From Rossellomorea aquimaris TF-12 (GTDB lineage Bacteria > Bacillota > Bacilli > Bacillales > Bacillaceae_B): a DNA stretch of 64,000 nt. This document shows positions 36,367-45,941 of the stretch, in pieces. Every line of letters starts with the position of its first letter. The first letter of the stretch is position 1. The notes below the pieces were generated by a model, which saw only the letters and a list, made by a program, of their open reading frames with translations, did not search any database and was not told where the DNA came from. The stretch is from the NCBI RefSeq assembly GCF_001648555.1, contig NZ_LQXM01000029.1, positions 248,001 to 312,000 of the forward strand, given 5' to 3'. A program made the translations under genes and the position numbers.

Positions 36367-37260
36367 TTACCTTCGATAGTGTTTCAATTTTGATTCTGGA
36401 TGTTCCCATCTATCCAACACATCTTCTATTTTAACTAGTTGCCATGGATTAAATATAGTTTGGCCATTCTTATTAAATACAAAGTTTTCATTTAAGACGT
36501 AAGCTGCATGAATGGGGATAGAATGAGTATTAAACCAGACAAGAACATCTCCCTCTTTAAATGCTCTGCCATTCTTTTGAGAATAGTATCCTTCTTTAAG
36601 TAAAATGTTTAAAAAATCACTAGCTTGCATCCACTCTTGAAGATAGGAAACGTTATGTAAAATCGCGGCAGATACTGCAGAAAAACAGTTCGGTCCGTTA
36701 TTTGATGAGAATGTATCAAAGAAAGAATGCAAATGATGAAATTGTGATTGAAGAATATTTTTTTCATTCTCGGATATCTGATTCCATTGAGATTCTTCGC
36801 TTATCCAAAATTTTGAATAGTTTTTTAGAAAGTTCTGTTTCTTCTTAATATCAAAAGAATCCCATAACAATCGATGCAATAATACAACTTCATCCCCTTC
36901 ATCTAATTGAAAAGACGGAAATTCACCCATTGTACATTCTAATAAGCCCTTTAAATCTTCTTTCTTAAAAACAAGTCCTCTATCTAACTCCCATTGTTGC
37001 TTCACAATTTTGTGCTGTATCTGTGGTGATAATGAGAGAAAAGCTTCAGGAGTTTGTTTTGAGATGTATCTAGCTTTCTTTTTAATCCCCCAAGTAACAT
37101 AAGAAGTTCTTATGTCTAAAGGTGGATTCAGTTCTTCAAATACATTCGTAGAAAGTGTCTCTATCGGTTGATATAAGTAAAACCACTCTTCATTAGGAAT
37201 AATTTTGTCATCCCATTTTAAAAGTGTTTCATTAGTTAGATTATAACCATATACATTCAT
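36367..37260 (-). CDS. Unknown protein with a possible papain/NlpC-like C-terminal domain
   Basis: A 297-residue protein of no family I recognise. The C-terminal third has GPNCFSAVSA, then EGDVLVWFN...IPIHAAYVL and FVFNKNG. A Cys at a helix start followed by a GDV...HAA...N arrangement is how NlpC/P60-like cysteine peptidases and amidases look, so that fold is suggested. No signal peptide is seen. The N-terminal 150 residues are rich in Trp and charged residues. It is cotranscribed with the APH-like gene. Confidence 0.65.
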   Translation of the reverse strand: MNVYGYNLTNETLLKWDDKIIPNEEWFYLYQPIETLSTNVFEELNPPLDIRTSYVTWGIKKKARYISKQTPEAFLSLSPQIQHKIVKQQWELDRGLVFKKEDLKGLLECTMGEFPSFQLDEGDEVVLLHRLLWDSFDIKKKQNFLKNYSKFWISEESQWNQISENEKNILQSQFHHLHSFFDTFSSNNGPNCFSAVSAAILHNVSYLQEWMQASDFLNILLKEGYYSQKNGRAFKEGDVLVWFNTHSIPIHAAYVLNENFVFNKNGQTIFNPWQLVKIEDVLDRWEHPESKLKHYRR

Positions 37261-37322
37261 TTTAGTTAGTCGCTCCTTAGATGAATTTAGTATATAGAGG
37301 TTAGGTTCTGGGTTCCTGTCTC

Positions 37323-37787
37323 CTATTTCATCTTAGGAATAAGAAAGTAATTTGCTAGTGCGCCAACCACAAAGGACATCCCCAAGGTGAGAAGCCCAAG
37401 AAAGAATAACTTACCCCCATTTGTTGTCGATGAAAATAAAAGAAACTTCCTATAACTAACTTGGACCCAATGAAAACTAAATAAATAGTAAATACATTGC
37501 TACGCGATTTTAGAATAGAGTGAAAAGTTATTGTCAGGAGGTAAAGTCTACTGACGACCATTAGTAGCGGAAATACTGGTGCAAATTTTGCTGCATACAC
37601 AAAGAAATCAAGATCCGAAATAAATTCACGATTTAAAGTACTGCCATGTATCCATACACTAAAAGGAGCAATAATTCCATTCCCATGGATCATCCAATAA
37701 TCCACTGCCCTCATACCAGGATGCTAACGCCACAAACTAAAACACCATCACACCAGCAACCAACTGCATCAAATACTTATAACTCAT
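37323..37787 (-). pseudogene. Decayed DUF4306 (YjdJ-like) membrane protein gene
   Basis: GGGAG precedes ATG at 37787. The frame reads MSYKYLMQLVAGVMVF, then an in-frame TAG (37737-37739). It continues in the same frame with FVALASWYEGSGLL and PWEWNY. It then shifts frame near 37665 into SVWIHGSTLNREFISDL... and again near 37430 into GKLFFLGLLTLGMSFVVG..., ending at 37323. SWYEGS and PWEW are DUF4306 signatures. So the gene carries one stop and two frameshifts. The 119-codon frame at 37355-37714 is only its middle piece. Confidence 0.8.
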
Positions 37788-37805
37788 TTTATCTGCTCCC
37801 TTCTA

Positions 37806-37817
37806 AGGGACGGACCT
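37806..37817 (+). repeat. Dispersed 12-mer AGGGACGGACCT, intergenic copy
   Basis: An exact copy between the ydcF-like gene and the DUF4306 pseudogene; the only single copy outside a gene. Confidence 0.85.
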
Positions 37818-37841
37818 CAAAATATCAATTAAAACCTCAAC

Positions 37842-38600
37842 CTACAAAGCCTTCTCAACCCATGTTTTTACCACTGCAAAATATTCTCTAATAACATAAT
37901 TCACTGTAATAAACATCGGAGATTGACTGCCTAATAATTCGGTCTTTAAGTCAAGCTCTTCACTGAGTATCTTCGCCCTGTAAACATGATAGTCACTTGT
38001 TACGATCAAAACCTTAGCTTTATCCATGTTCATTCTTTTTAAGATCATTTGAGAGTTTTTAAGATTTTCAAACGTTGTAGTGGATGTTTTGTCATAGAAG
38101 ATTCGACTTTCATTAATACCATTTCCGATTAAATATCTCCCCATGGCTTCCGCTTCCGGAATATCTTCTCCTTCTCCCTGTCCTCCAGATACGATAACAG
38201 GTACGTTTTTATTCTCTAAGAGAAAGTCTCTCCCTTTTTCAACTCTTTCCTCCAAGGTCATAGAAAGCTCTTCTCCCCTTAACCCGGCTCCTAAAATGAT
38301 GACCACATCTACCTCATCCATTCTTTTGGCTTCATGTGATTTCACCATAGAATTGATGAGAATGCCTTGAACTAGAATAAAGCTTACAAAGAAGACTCCG
38401 AATAAAATATTTCCTACTACCATTGCTTTTTTATATGTTACATTTCCACTTTGTTTATAGCGCTTATATAAAAAAATCAGAAAAAGAAAGATTTGTACGA
38501 TGCCTATTATAAATATAAGACCAAATGTAATCCCAAATAGGAATAGAAGAAATCCTATAATTAGGATGAAAAGTATTTCAAAAATTAAAATATTATTCAT
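37842..38600 (-). CDS. YdcF/SanA family protein (DUF218)
   Basis: A 252-residue protein with three N-terminal membrane helices (about 5-27, 30-45, 63-85) and a DUF218 domain: VVIILGAGLRGEELS, VPVIVSGGQGEGEDIPEAEAM, KTSTTTFENLKNSQ and VLIVTSDYHVYRA. DUF218 proteins such as SanA are linked to envelope integrity and vancomycin resistance in Gram-negatives; the role in Bacillaceae is not established. It ends 54 bases before the DUF4306 pseudogene. Confidence 0.85.
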   Translation of the reverse strand: MNNILIFEILFILIIGFLLFLFGITFGLIFIIGIVQIFLFLIFLYKRYKQSGNVTYKKAMVVGNILFGVFFVSFILVQGILINSMVKSHEAKRMDEVDVVIILGAGLRGEELSMTLEERVEKGRDFLLENKNVPVIVSGGQGEGEDIPEAEAMGRYLIGNGINESRIFYDKTSTTTFENLKNSQMILKRMNMDKAKVLIVTSDYHVYRAKILSEELDLKTELLGSQSPMFITVNYVIREYFAVVKTWVEKAL

Positions 38601-38642
38601 TTTTCTCCCCTATCGTTTTATACCATTACCTTTGAAAAATAT

Positions 38643-39227
38643 TCAGCTTTCACGTGAAGCATAGATCGAATATACCTTCACCTTTGGCCATTTGCTTTTC
38701 CAATCTTTTTGTTTGAGTCTTGCTTCATATATCTCAACAAGTTCTTTTTTCATTGTGAAAGGAGGTGTTGGTTTTATTTGAAGGGATAGAAGGTCTTCAA
38801 TTCCCCAGGGCGTAACTAAAATTAACTGGGTATGTTGATCTAATTTCACTGCAATACTCGTTGCGGTTTCAGGAAATCTTGAAATTGCGTCTACTGTTGA
38901 TTCATAAGGTTTTTCACCATTCACCACATGCATTCTTGCTTGGTTTTTCACAGACCATGGTTCACTTGGAAGAATAATTTTCAATCGGTTTTCTAACCGT
39001 TTTTCCTCTTCCTCTTTTATGTTGGATTTATCAAAGTAAACAACATCAATATCTGCTAATGGCGTGTTAACATTATGACTGTGAAGAGTATCCCATACCT
39101 TCGTTCGAACAAACCCGGCACATACCCAACAATCTGGAAGATTCAACGATTGAACCACCTGTAATATTTCCATCATCCAAGAATCTGCTTCTATAAGTCT
39201 AAGAATATCTTGTTCTGTTGATAACAT
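38643..39227 (-). CDS. Nucleotidyltransferase-like protein (DUF925/NTP_transf_6)
   Basis: A 194-residue protein of the family often labelled DUF925. WVCAGFVRTKVWD, PLADIDVVYFDKS (the DxD metal-binding core) and TATSIAVKLD are its marks. ATG at 39227 follows GGGGGGAG four bases upstream; the frame is open further upstream but lacks a site. The substrate is unknown. Confidence 0.82.
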   Translation of the reverse strand: MLSTEQDILRLIEADSWMMEILQVVQSLNLPDCWVCAGFVRTKVWDTLHSHNVNTPLADIDVVYFDKSNIKEEEEKRLENRLKIILPSEPWSVKNQARMHVVNGEKPYESTVDAISRFPETATSIAVKLDQHTQLILVTPWGIEDLLSLQIKPTPPFTMKKELVEIYEARLKQKDWKSKWPKVKVYSIYASRES

Positions 39228-39406
39228 TAATCTCCCCCCTTCCTTTTCCACCTCACTTTGCTTCGGTGGAGAAATAATAACTTGAACTTTGTTTATACCA
39301 ATTCGCATGTATCATATCCATGTATGTGTCAATATTAAAGTAATTTAATTTACGTAACCTAGAATTATTTTACCATTAAATGGTGTTTCATAGTGATAGG
39401 ATTAAG

Positions 39407-40447
39407 TTAAAATAGCGAGGACTCTTTTTTATTTACAAATTCAAAATCTCCTACACTCTCATTTTTGTTGATATGTAAATGTACTTTTGACGTTATTTCT
39501 CTAGATGACGTACGATTCATTACACTAATAAGCCCCATAAGCATCATCTTTACTCCAAGCATGACAAGAGTGAAAAAGAACACGGGAATAAATGCAATCC
39601 AAGGGTAAGTAGTCCAAAGAAAGCTCCACCAATTTCCTAATAAACCGGACCATTCATGAGATAATGACACAAATACATTACGGTCAAACACATCTGTCGC
39701 TTGTTGTGCTCCTCCAATAAAAATACCTAAAACTCCTAGGTGAGAGATTAGGAGCATTACAGATATAAACTCCCTTAACATGATAATCACTACTTGAGGA
39801 ACGAGAAAAGGCTTTAGATGAGTAAATATGAGATGTCTTTTACCCCCGCCTAACGTTTTTGCATTTACGATAAACTCTTTGTTCATAATATACCCTGTTT
39901 CATTTGCTATTAGTATAGATAAGGAAGGCACTGAAATAAGGATTAAAATAAATACGTAGAATAGGACTTTTTCCATAAACCCATATGGGAAATGAAGTGG
40001 ATCGTAAAGAGGACCCTCAAGGATCATCCAATTCAAAAGTAAAAAAGCTAGAAGAGTTGTAGGAAAGTAATTAATGGCATCCACGATTGACACGAGAATT
40101 TTTTTGAATCTACCTAATAAAAAGTGAATGGATAATCCAAATAGTACTGATATCATAACCCTTCCTATACTAATGATCATTGCTGCCCCTATCGTATACT
40201 TCGATCCTACTAACATTAATAATAGTATATTACGTCCGAAATTATCCGTCCCAAGCGGTGGGTATTCTATTGGTGAAAATGGATGATTGATTAAGTTACC
40301 TTCCTCATCATGTACGAGTCCCAGTTTGGGAACATAATCTTGATTCAGCAAATAATAACCGAAACTCAATACTATTATACTTGTCAATAGAATGAAGCCA
40401 CTTAAAAAGAAAGGATTTTTCCAAAGTTTTGTGCTTATGTTCATCAT
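39407..40447 (-). CDS. ABC transporter permease, DppC/OppC type (second pair)
   Basis: A 346-residue permease paralogous to the one at 31558-32580, sharing LGTDNFGRNILLLMLVGSKYTIGA, the EAA-like loop AKTLGGGKRHLIFTHLKPFL and HEWSGLLG. The start at 40447 is set by GGAGG seven bases upstream and by a 4-base overlap (ATGA) with the upstream stop; a frame to 40483 is longer but unlikely. No ATPase or binding protein is adjacent. Confidence 0.84.
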   Translation of the reverse strand: MMNISTKLWKNPFFLSGFILLTSIIVLSFGYYLLNQDYVPKLGLVHDEEGNLINHPFSPIEYPPLGTDNFGRNILLLMLVGSKYTIGAAMIISIGRVMISVLFGLSIHFLLGRFKKILVSIVDAINYFPTTLLAFLLLNWMILEGPLYDPLHFPYGFMEKVLFYVFILILISVPSLSILIANETGYIMNKEFIVNAKTLGGGKRHLIFTHLKPFLVPQVVIIMLREFISVMLLISHLGVLGIFIGGAQQATDVFDRNVFVSLSHEWSGLLGNWWSFLWTTYPWIAFIPVFFFTLVMLGVKMMLMGLISVMNRTSSREITSKVHLHINKNESVGDFEFVNKKESSLF

Positions 40448-41313
40448 ATTTTGACCTCCTCCCCTGTCACTCTTTGCAACCAAATAGAGGCAATCAAAAA
40501 GAGAAGAAAGATTGGTAGGTAAAACATCATTAAACTAAATGCAATCACTTCCATTTGAGAAAACGAGAAGATGAAATGAGTAATACCATAAATGTTAAAA
40601 AGGCGTTCAAAAATGATGAGACTTGATAATAAAAAGAGAATAATGGTTTTCATATGATTTACAAAACTATTGGCTATATTACGAAGAATGTGGTGAAAAA
40701 AAATAGGGGTGATGCTGTAACCCTTACTCCTTGCTAATTCTACGTACGGCTCCTTTAACTCATCATGGATAAGAAGAAGAGCGAGACGATAAATGAACAA
40801 AGACGGTAAAATTGATAACGTCACAATGGGAAGAAAATAGACTGGCTCCGATGCACCTGCAATTGGAAATAATAGAATCCCCGTTTTCTTAAATAAAAAA
40901 ATCACTGAAAATTGAATAACAATAATGATAAATATATCTGGTACCACTTCGAGTAGCTCCGTTAACCGGAGAATCCACGCATTTACTCTTTGTGGTAATA
41001 ATATCGTGAGGTAACTTAGGAACAGGCCAACTATGATAGCTAATGATAAGGAAAATAAGAAAACAATAAGGGAATAATAATAATAACTCCAAAAGGTCGG
41101 AAAAAGTGGGTATTCATTTAGGCTGGTATTTTGAATGGTCATTTCACTGGGATGAAACAAATAACTAATAATTTTAAATAGATTATGAATCAAAAGACTC
41201 AAACTCATGTTTATACCATCAGTAAACAAACCGATACCACTTGATAAAAAAATGATTCCAAGGGATACAAGTACAAAACGTTGCAATGATTGAGATATTG
41301 CTTTGATTGTCAT
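40444..41313 (-). CDS. ABC transporter permease, DppB/OppB type (second pair)
   Basis: A 289-residue permease with six helices and the loop PYVELARSKGYSITPIFFHHILRN. It matches the length of the paralogue at 32577-33446. GGAGG lies seven bases before ATG 41313; the open frame extends to 41361 without a site. First gene of a two-permease unit. Confidence 0.84.
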   Translation of the reverse strand: MTIKAISQSLQRFVLVSLGIIFLSSGIGLFTDGINMSLSLLIHNLFKIISYLFHPSEMTIQNTSLNEYPLFPTFWSYYYYSLIVFLFSLSLAIIVGLFLSYLTILLPQRVNAWILRLTELLEVVPDIFIIIVIQFSVIFLFKKTGILLFPIAGASEPVYFLPIVTLSILPSLFIYRLALLLIHDELKEPYVELARSKGYSITPIFFHHILRNIANSFVNHMKTIILFLLSSLIIFERLFNIYGITHFIFSFSQMEVIAFSLMMFYLPIFLLFLIASIWLQRVTGEEVKI

Positions 41314-41389
41314 GGTTGGTCCTCCTTTTTCTACTTCATATGTAACGGAGGAATCTTGCAAATTGTTTCAGTATTCACGTCAAAAAAAT

Positions 41390-41423
41390 GAAAAAAGATG
41401 TTTGGTTATTAAACCAAGCATCT
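41390..41423 (-). terminator. Terminator of the small membrane protein gene
   Basis: AGATGCTTGGTT/AACCAAACATCT stem with a six-T tail on the minus strand, 15 bases past the stop at 41439. Confidence 0.85.
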
Positions 41424-41438
41424 ACTTTACTCCCATAA

Positions 41439-41603
41439 TTATTGTCCACCAGTAAACCAACTGTTTGCTTTCGCACGATCCTCTTCCTGTATAATTCGAT
41501 CATTTTTGTTCATTTCATCATATGAATGACTGCCTAATTTACGACGTAATATACTGCTAAATACACTAAATACAATCGCGATTCCAATGATCCACCAAAG
41601 CAT
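41439..41603 (-). CDS. Small single-pass membrane protein, 54 residues
   Basis: Begins MLWWIIGIAIVFSVFSSILRRK, one membrane helix followed by a charged cytoplasmic tail with NKNDRIIQEEDRAKA. GAGG stands seven bases before ATG 41603, so the longer 100-codon frame is not used. Function unknown. It lies divergent from the MFS gene. Confidence 0.7.
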   Translation of the reverse strand: MLWWIIGIAIVFSVFSSILRRKLGSHSYDEMNKNDRIIQEEDRAKANSWFTGGQ

Positions 41604-41766
41604 GGGAATGACCTCACTTTCATTTTTGTGTTTCTTTCTATTATATACGAATAAAACATAAAAAAGTTTCAATTTTACAGAATTTTCTAATTCATTTATT
41701 AATGAAGGAAGAGTGAATCTGATATAGTTATGGATATACATAATTCATTTAAAGCAGGTGACCTAA

Positions 41767-43059
41767 ATGCCAAATCGTTTTCATTATGCTTGGACTGTTT
41801 TGATTTTAACTTTTATTGCGCTTCTCTCTGCTCAGGGGGTGCGTCTTTCATTTGGAGCATTCATGAATCCTTGGGAAAGAGAATTTGCAACAAACAGAGG
41901 TATGATTTCTTTCATTGCCTTCATTAGTTATGCTGTATTTGGATTGTCACAGCCCTATATTGGCAAATTAATTGATAAAGCAGGAGTTCGTAAAGTACTC
42001 TCATTCAGTATTCTTCTTATTGGTATTATGACCATGTTTAGTTTTTTTGCAAACAGCCTTTGGCAACTGATGATTATATATGGGGTACTTGCATCCATAG
42101 GTTTTGGTGGTGCTTCTAATGTTGCAGGAAGTGTAGCGGTTGCAAATTGGTTTAGTCAAAAAAGAGGGTTCGCCCTTGGATTAATGTCTGCCGGTACGGC
42201 TGCTGGTCAGTTGATCCTTGTTCCACTATCTCTCTTTTTGATTGAAGGCTTTGGATGGCAACAAACCGTACTCTTACTTGGAGTTTTTTTGACATTTATT
42301 GTGTTTCCACTTGTGTTTATATTGATTCGGTCTTTTCCTGAAGAAAAAGGGATACACCCCTATGGTGGAGAAGAATTAGGGAGAGTCTTGAGTTTTGACA
42401 AGCAGGTTGAGAAGAAAAAGACACTGTCCATGAAACACCTACTACACAAGAAATCCTTTCTTTTTTTACTTTTACCATTCTTTGTATGCGGATTCACTAC
42501 GAGTGGTTTAATTGATACACATCTTATTCCTTTTGCTCAAATTTGTGGCTTCTCCAATACCGTTACAGGAGCAGCGGTAAGCTTTCTGGCAGGATTCAAT
42601 ATAATTGGAACTATTTATTCAGGTTATTTAGCTGACCGCTGGAGTTGCCAAAAGATACTTGGTTTTTTATATGGGACTAGAGCTCTTACAATTGTTGTAT
42701 TAATTGCGATTCTTCAAGATATGAACCTTTTTGGATTCTTTATTGAACGCTCTCATTTACTAATACTTTTTGCTATTTCTTTTGGGATTGTGGACTTTGC
42801 TACTGTAGCACCGACTGTGAAATTAGCTACTGAATACTTTCAACATATGTCTGTTGGTGTTGTCATCGGTTGGTTATTTTTGAGTCATCAAATGGGGGCA
42901 GCAATTGGTTCCTTTATTCCAGGACTGCTATTTGATTGGACTGGAAGCTATATGATTTCTTTTGGTTTAGCTATTGTTCTTTTAATAGCAGCAGCTGCTA
43001 TGAGTCTGTCCCTTCCTACTGTAAAAAAAATAGAGATTCATAAAGATGTAGCCATTTAA
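41767..43059 (+). CDS. MFS transporter, monocarboxylate/oxalate-formate type
   Basis: A 430-residue major facilitator with 12 predicted helices. GFGGASNVAGSVAVANWFSQKRGFALGLMSAGTAAGQLILVPL and the loop after helix 2 (KLIDKAGVRKVL) resemble the OxlT/monocarboxylate branch. Its substrate is probably an organic anion but cannot be named. AGGTGA precedes ATG. It ends at a bidirectional terminator with the convergent PBP gene. Confidence 0.88.
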   Translation: MPNRFHYAWTVLILTFIALLSAQGVRLSFGAFMNPWEREFATNRGMISFIAFISYAVFGLSQPYIGKLIDKAGVRKVLSFSILLIGIMTMFSFFANSLWQLMIIYGVLASIGFGGASNVAGSVAVANWFSQKRGFALGLMSAGTAAGQLILVPLSLFLIEGFGWQQTVLLLGVFLTFIVFPLVFILIRSFPEEKGIHPYGGEELGRVLSFDKQVEKKKTLSMKHLLHKKSFLFLLLPFFVCGFTTSGLIDTHLIPFAQICGFSNTVTGAAVSFLAGFNIIGTIYSGYLADRWSCQKILGFLYGTRALTIVVLIAILQDMNLFGFFIERSHLLILFAISFGIVDFATVAPTVKLATEYFQHMSVGVVIGWLFLSHQMGAAIGSFIPGLLFDWTGSYMISFGLAIVLLIAAAAMSLSLPTVKKIEIHKDVAI

Positions 43060-43094
43060 AAAAGCACAAACCTATTGTACAGGTTTGTGCTTTT
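43060..43094. terminator. Bidirectional terminator
   Basis: Fourteen-base stem AAAAGCACAAACCT/AGGTTTGTGCTTTT with T-runs on both sides, between the MFS and PBP genes. Confidence 0.9.
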
Positions 43095-43104
43095 TTATAG
43101 GTTA

Positions 43105-45276
43105 TTATTCCGCTTCTCTCTCTTCCGTTTGCTCTTGTTCCGCCTCACTAACTTCTTCATTAACGGAAGCGTCAAAATATCCTTCTTTTTCATATGCCTT
43201 CTTTAATTCAAAATATTTATCCATTACTCTCTTTCCAATCGTTTTGCTCACGTATGGATCTTGGTCCTGGTGTGAAAAAGGAACAACCACTGAGAATGCG
43301 ATTTCTGGATTGTCAAAAGGGGCATACCCTATCAAAGTGGTGTTATTTGTTTCTAAATTTTTACCTGTTTTGGGATTATAGTAGAAAGCTTCTGCTGTAC
43401 CGGACTTCCCGGCTGCATCATAAGGAGCGTCCTTAAATTGAGTATAAGCCGTTCCTCTGCTTCCATGTGTCACTTGGTAGAATCCTAATTGTACCTGTCT
43501 CATTTCTCTTTCTGATACATTAATCCTGTTCAATACTTTAGGTTCGTTTACATACTTTATTGGGCCAAGTTTCCCTTTTTCATGGTCAGGCTTTCGAATC
43601 TCCTTCATGATATGAGGTTCCATTCTGTATCCTCCATTGGCAATAGTGGAGACGTACTGGACCATTTGTAAGGGAGTATATAAGTCGTACTGGCCGATTG
43701 AAAAGTCCATTAATTTACCAGGTATCGTTTCTGATCCAACATATCCATCTACTTCTCCTGGCAGGTCTATACCTGTTTTCACACCTAAACCAAATTGATG
43801 AAAATGATTTCTCATTACATCAAATGCTTCGATATCTATATCAATAGTTGCTGCATTTGGAATATAGGTAGCATTAGCAATTTTTAAAGCTGTTTTTATC
43901 ATATATCCATTTGAAGAAATTTCCAGAGCCTGAATATCATTTAGGTACATTTCTCCTTTGGATTTAATGAACCACGAGCTCTTTTCTAAACCGCCAGTTT
44001 TAATCACTTCATCATAAATTACTTCTCCAACTCTTAATTTATCAGTCATATATCCTGTTAATACCGTTGCTCCTTTTACTATTGAACCCATGCCATAGAA
44101 AGACGTATAGGTTCCAAGGGCATAATCCTGCAATTCTCTCTTTCCTTCAGCATTTTCCCCATATTTTTTCCCTACCATGGAAAGTATTTCTCCTGTATGT
44201 GGATCCATCATCACTACAAAGGCTCGGTCTAGATATGGTGAGTCCCAATATTTTGCTGCTTGTTTACTGAGCTCTTCTGAAACAATTTTCTCAATTTCCT
44301 TTTGAAGTTTCACATCAATTGTTAGAACCACATCGTTTCCACTGTGGCCTTCACTTATAAGTCGTGTATCTAGTACACTCCCATTTTTCGTGACATATTC
44401 AACCTTTTCTTTCTGTCCTCTTAAGTCATTTTCATATTGAGATTCAAAATAGGTAGTCCCCACTCGATCATTTAAGGAATACCCTCTGGATGTTAGGTCC
44501 GATACTTGTTCCTTAGGAAGTCCCTGTTGAGAAGTGGATACTTTACCTAAAATGGATTTTAATGTTGAATCACCTACATTGACTCTCTCCCAATCGGTGG
44601 TGACATTTACTCCTGGTAATGTGTATAAATGTTCATTAACCCTGGCCATTTCTGCTACTGAGACACCTTTATTTTTGATGATCTGCGGTGACAATGCATA
44701 TCCAGTATTAAACTCTCTGAAAATAGCAAGGATCTCTAACTCTTTTTCATCAAATGATTGTATATCTTTTTCCGTAATACGCTCCAGTTGCATTGCATAA
44801 ACCTTTTTATTTACATCTTCTTCAGTAAGGTCATCGTTATCCTCTAGTTTCTTTATTTCCTCCCTTGAAACTAATTTTGCTGCTTCTTTTGAGTGTGTAA
44901 GTAACCAATAATCTTTCCGATCCCGATCGGTTATCTTGTCTGGTTTCATTTCGATCAATGCAGCTAAACGTTCAGCCACTTCCAGCATTTCTTCTGTCTT
45001 AGTATTTTGTGTTCTTGTATAGGTAATCGCATTTAACGGAACGTTGTCTACAATTACATTCCGATACCGATCATAAATTTTGCCTCTTGGAGGTGTTCCA
45101 TTATTCGCAATTACATTCTCTGTTCGTTGTACTTCTGCCTCATATTGTTTCCCTTTAACTATTTGGACAACACCAAGGCGGAGAATTAAGATTGAGAATA
45201 GAAAAAAGACAGTAATAAATAACAAATTCATTCTCAAAGGAACATGAGTTTTTTTCTTCTTTTTCTTTACATTCAC
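43105..45276 (-). CDS. pbpA: Class B penicillin-binding protein, transpeptidase (PbpA/PbpH-like)
   Basis: Cross-links peptidoglycan as a monofunctional transpeptidase; 723 residues. A basic start (KKKKKK) precedes the anchor helix (about 17-38). A dimerisation/pedestal domain follows with TPPRGKIYDR. The catalytic motifs are S398-I-V-K401, S454-S-N456 and K624-S-G626. Length and the YSLNDRVG block match B. subtilis PbpA/PbpH, needed for rod shape. The acidic tail (SEAEQEQTEEREAE) is a common feature. PbpA and PbpH cannot be told apart here. Confidence 0.9.
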   Translation of the reverse strand: MNVKKKKKKTHVPLRMNLLFITVFFLFSILILRLGVVQIVKGKQYEAEVQRTENVIANNGTPPRGKIYDRYRNVIVDNVPLNAITYTRTQNTKTEEMLEVAERLAALIEMKPDKITDRDRKDYWLLTHSKEAAKLVSREEIKKLEDNDDLTEEDVNKKVYAMQLERITEKDIQSFDEKELEILAIFREFNTGYALSPQIIKNKGVSVAEMARVNEHLYTLPGVNVTTDWERVNVGDSTLKSILGKVSTSQQGLPKEQVSDLTSRGYSLNDRVGTTYFESQYENDLRGQKEKVEYVTKNGSVLDTRLISEGHSGNDVVLTIDVKLQKEIEKIVSEELSKQAAKYWDSPYLDRAFVVMMDPHTGEILSMVGKKYGENAEGKRELQDYALGTYTSFYGMGSIVKGATVLTGYMTDKLRVGEVIYDEVIKTGGLEKSSWFIKSKGEMYLNDIQALEISSNGYMIKTALKIANATYIPNAATIDIDIEAFDVMRNHFHQFGLGVKTGIDLPGEVDGYVGSETIPGKLMDFSIGQYDLYTPLQMVQYVSTIANGGYRMEPHIMKEIRKPDHEKGKLGPIKYVNEPKVLNRINVSEREMRQVQLGFYQVTHGSRGTAYTQFKDAPYDAAGKSGTAEAFYYNPKTGKNLETNNTTLIGYAPFDNPEIAFSVVVPFSHQDQDPYVSKTIGKRVMDKYFELKKAYEKEGYFDASVNEEVSEAEQEQTEEREAE

Positions 45277-45554
45277 CTTTAGAACCCCTTCTTAAGCTAG
45301 TTTTTACCAATTTTTGTTTCTAACTCTATTTTATAGGAGATTATCTTGCATTTCTACCTCTATTTTCCTTTAATTCCAATCATTTTACTAATCTAGTATT
45401 CGCAGAAAATGTCGAATATGCTATCTAGACAGGATGATTCTTTTCTTTTAAAATATAGACGTATGAAATCAACGTATTCGTAACGAAAGTGAAACGAAAG
45501 CTTTCCTTTTTACGTAGAATTGGTAACTAGATGAATGAGAGGTTGAAGGCTTTT

Positions 45555-45941
45555 ATGTTTAATAAACTGATGTGTAGGTTCGGTATTGGGGCATCAAAGA
45601 TTGATTTGGTATTAAACAAGTCTGAGTTTCGTCCAGGAGACGTCATTCAAGGTGAGTATGAACTCATTGGGGGCAGAATTGATCAGAAGCTGAAGAGGAT
45701 TGAAACAGATCTTCTGCAATACGATCAAAATAATGATCGTTCGGCCATTCTTCACCAAAATACTATATTAAGTTCATCGACTATGAAGGCGAAGGAACAA
45801 CGAACGATTCGCTTTTCATGTAGGCTTTCAGATTCATTTCCTCCTAGCAGTGAGACAATCTCTTACAAATTTGTCACTCGTGTCGTATTCGACGATGGAG
45901 TAAACAGCGTGGATCACGACGAGTTTCAGATTTTAATTTAA
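45555..45941 (+). CDS. Spo0M-like sporulation-control protein, half-length
   Basis: A 128-residue protein matching only the N-terminal arrestin-like half of Spo0M (about 258 residues in B. subtilis): CRFGIGASKIDLVLNKSEFRPGDVIQGEYELIGG is typical. The rest of Spo0M is missing and the frame ends cleanly, so it is either a short family member or a truncated copy. ATG at 45555 has GAAGG five bases upstream; the ATG at 45531 has none. Confidence 0.75.
   Translation: MFNKLMCRFGIGASKIDLVLNKSEFRPGDVIQGEYELIGGRIDQKLKRIETDLLQYDQNNDRSAILHQNTILSSSTMKAKEQRTIRFSCRLSDSFPPSSETISYKFVTRVVFDDGVNSVDHDEFQILI

Noticed and set aside
37355..37714. 119-codon frame taken as a gene of its own
   Set aside because: It is the middle piece of the frameshifted DUF4306 gene; its first 20 and last 25 codons are out of the true frame.
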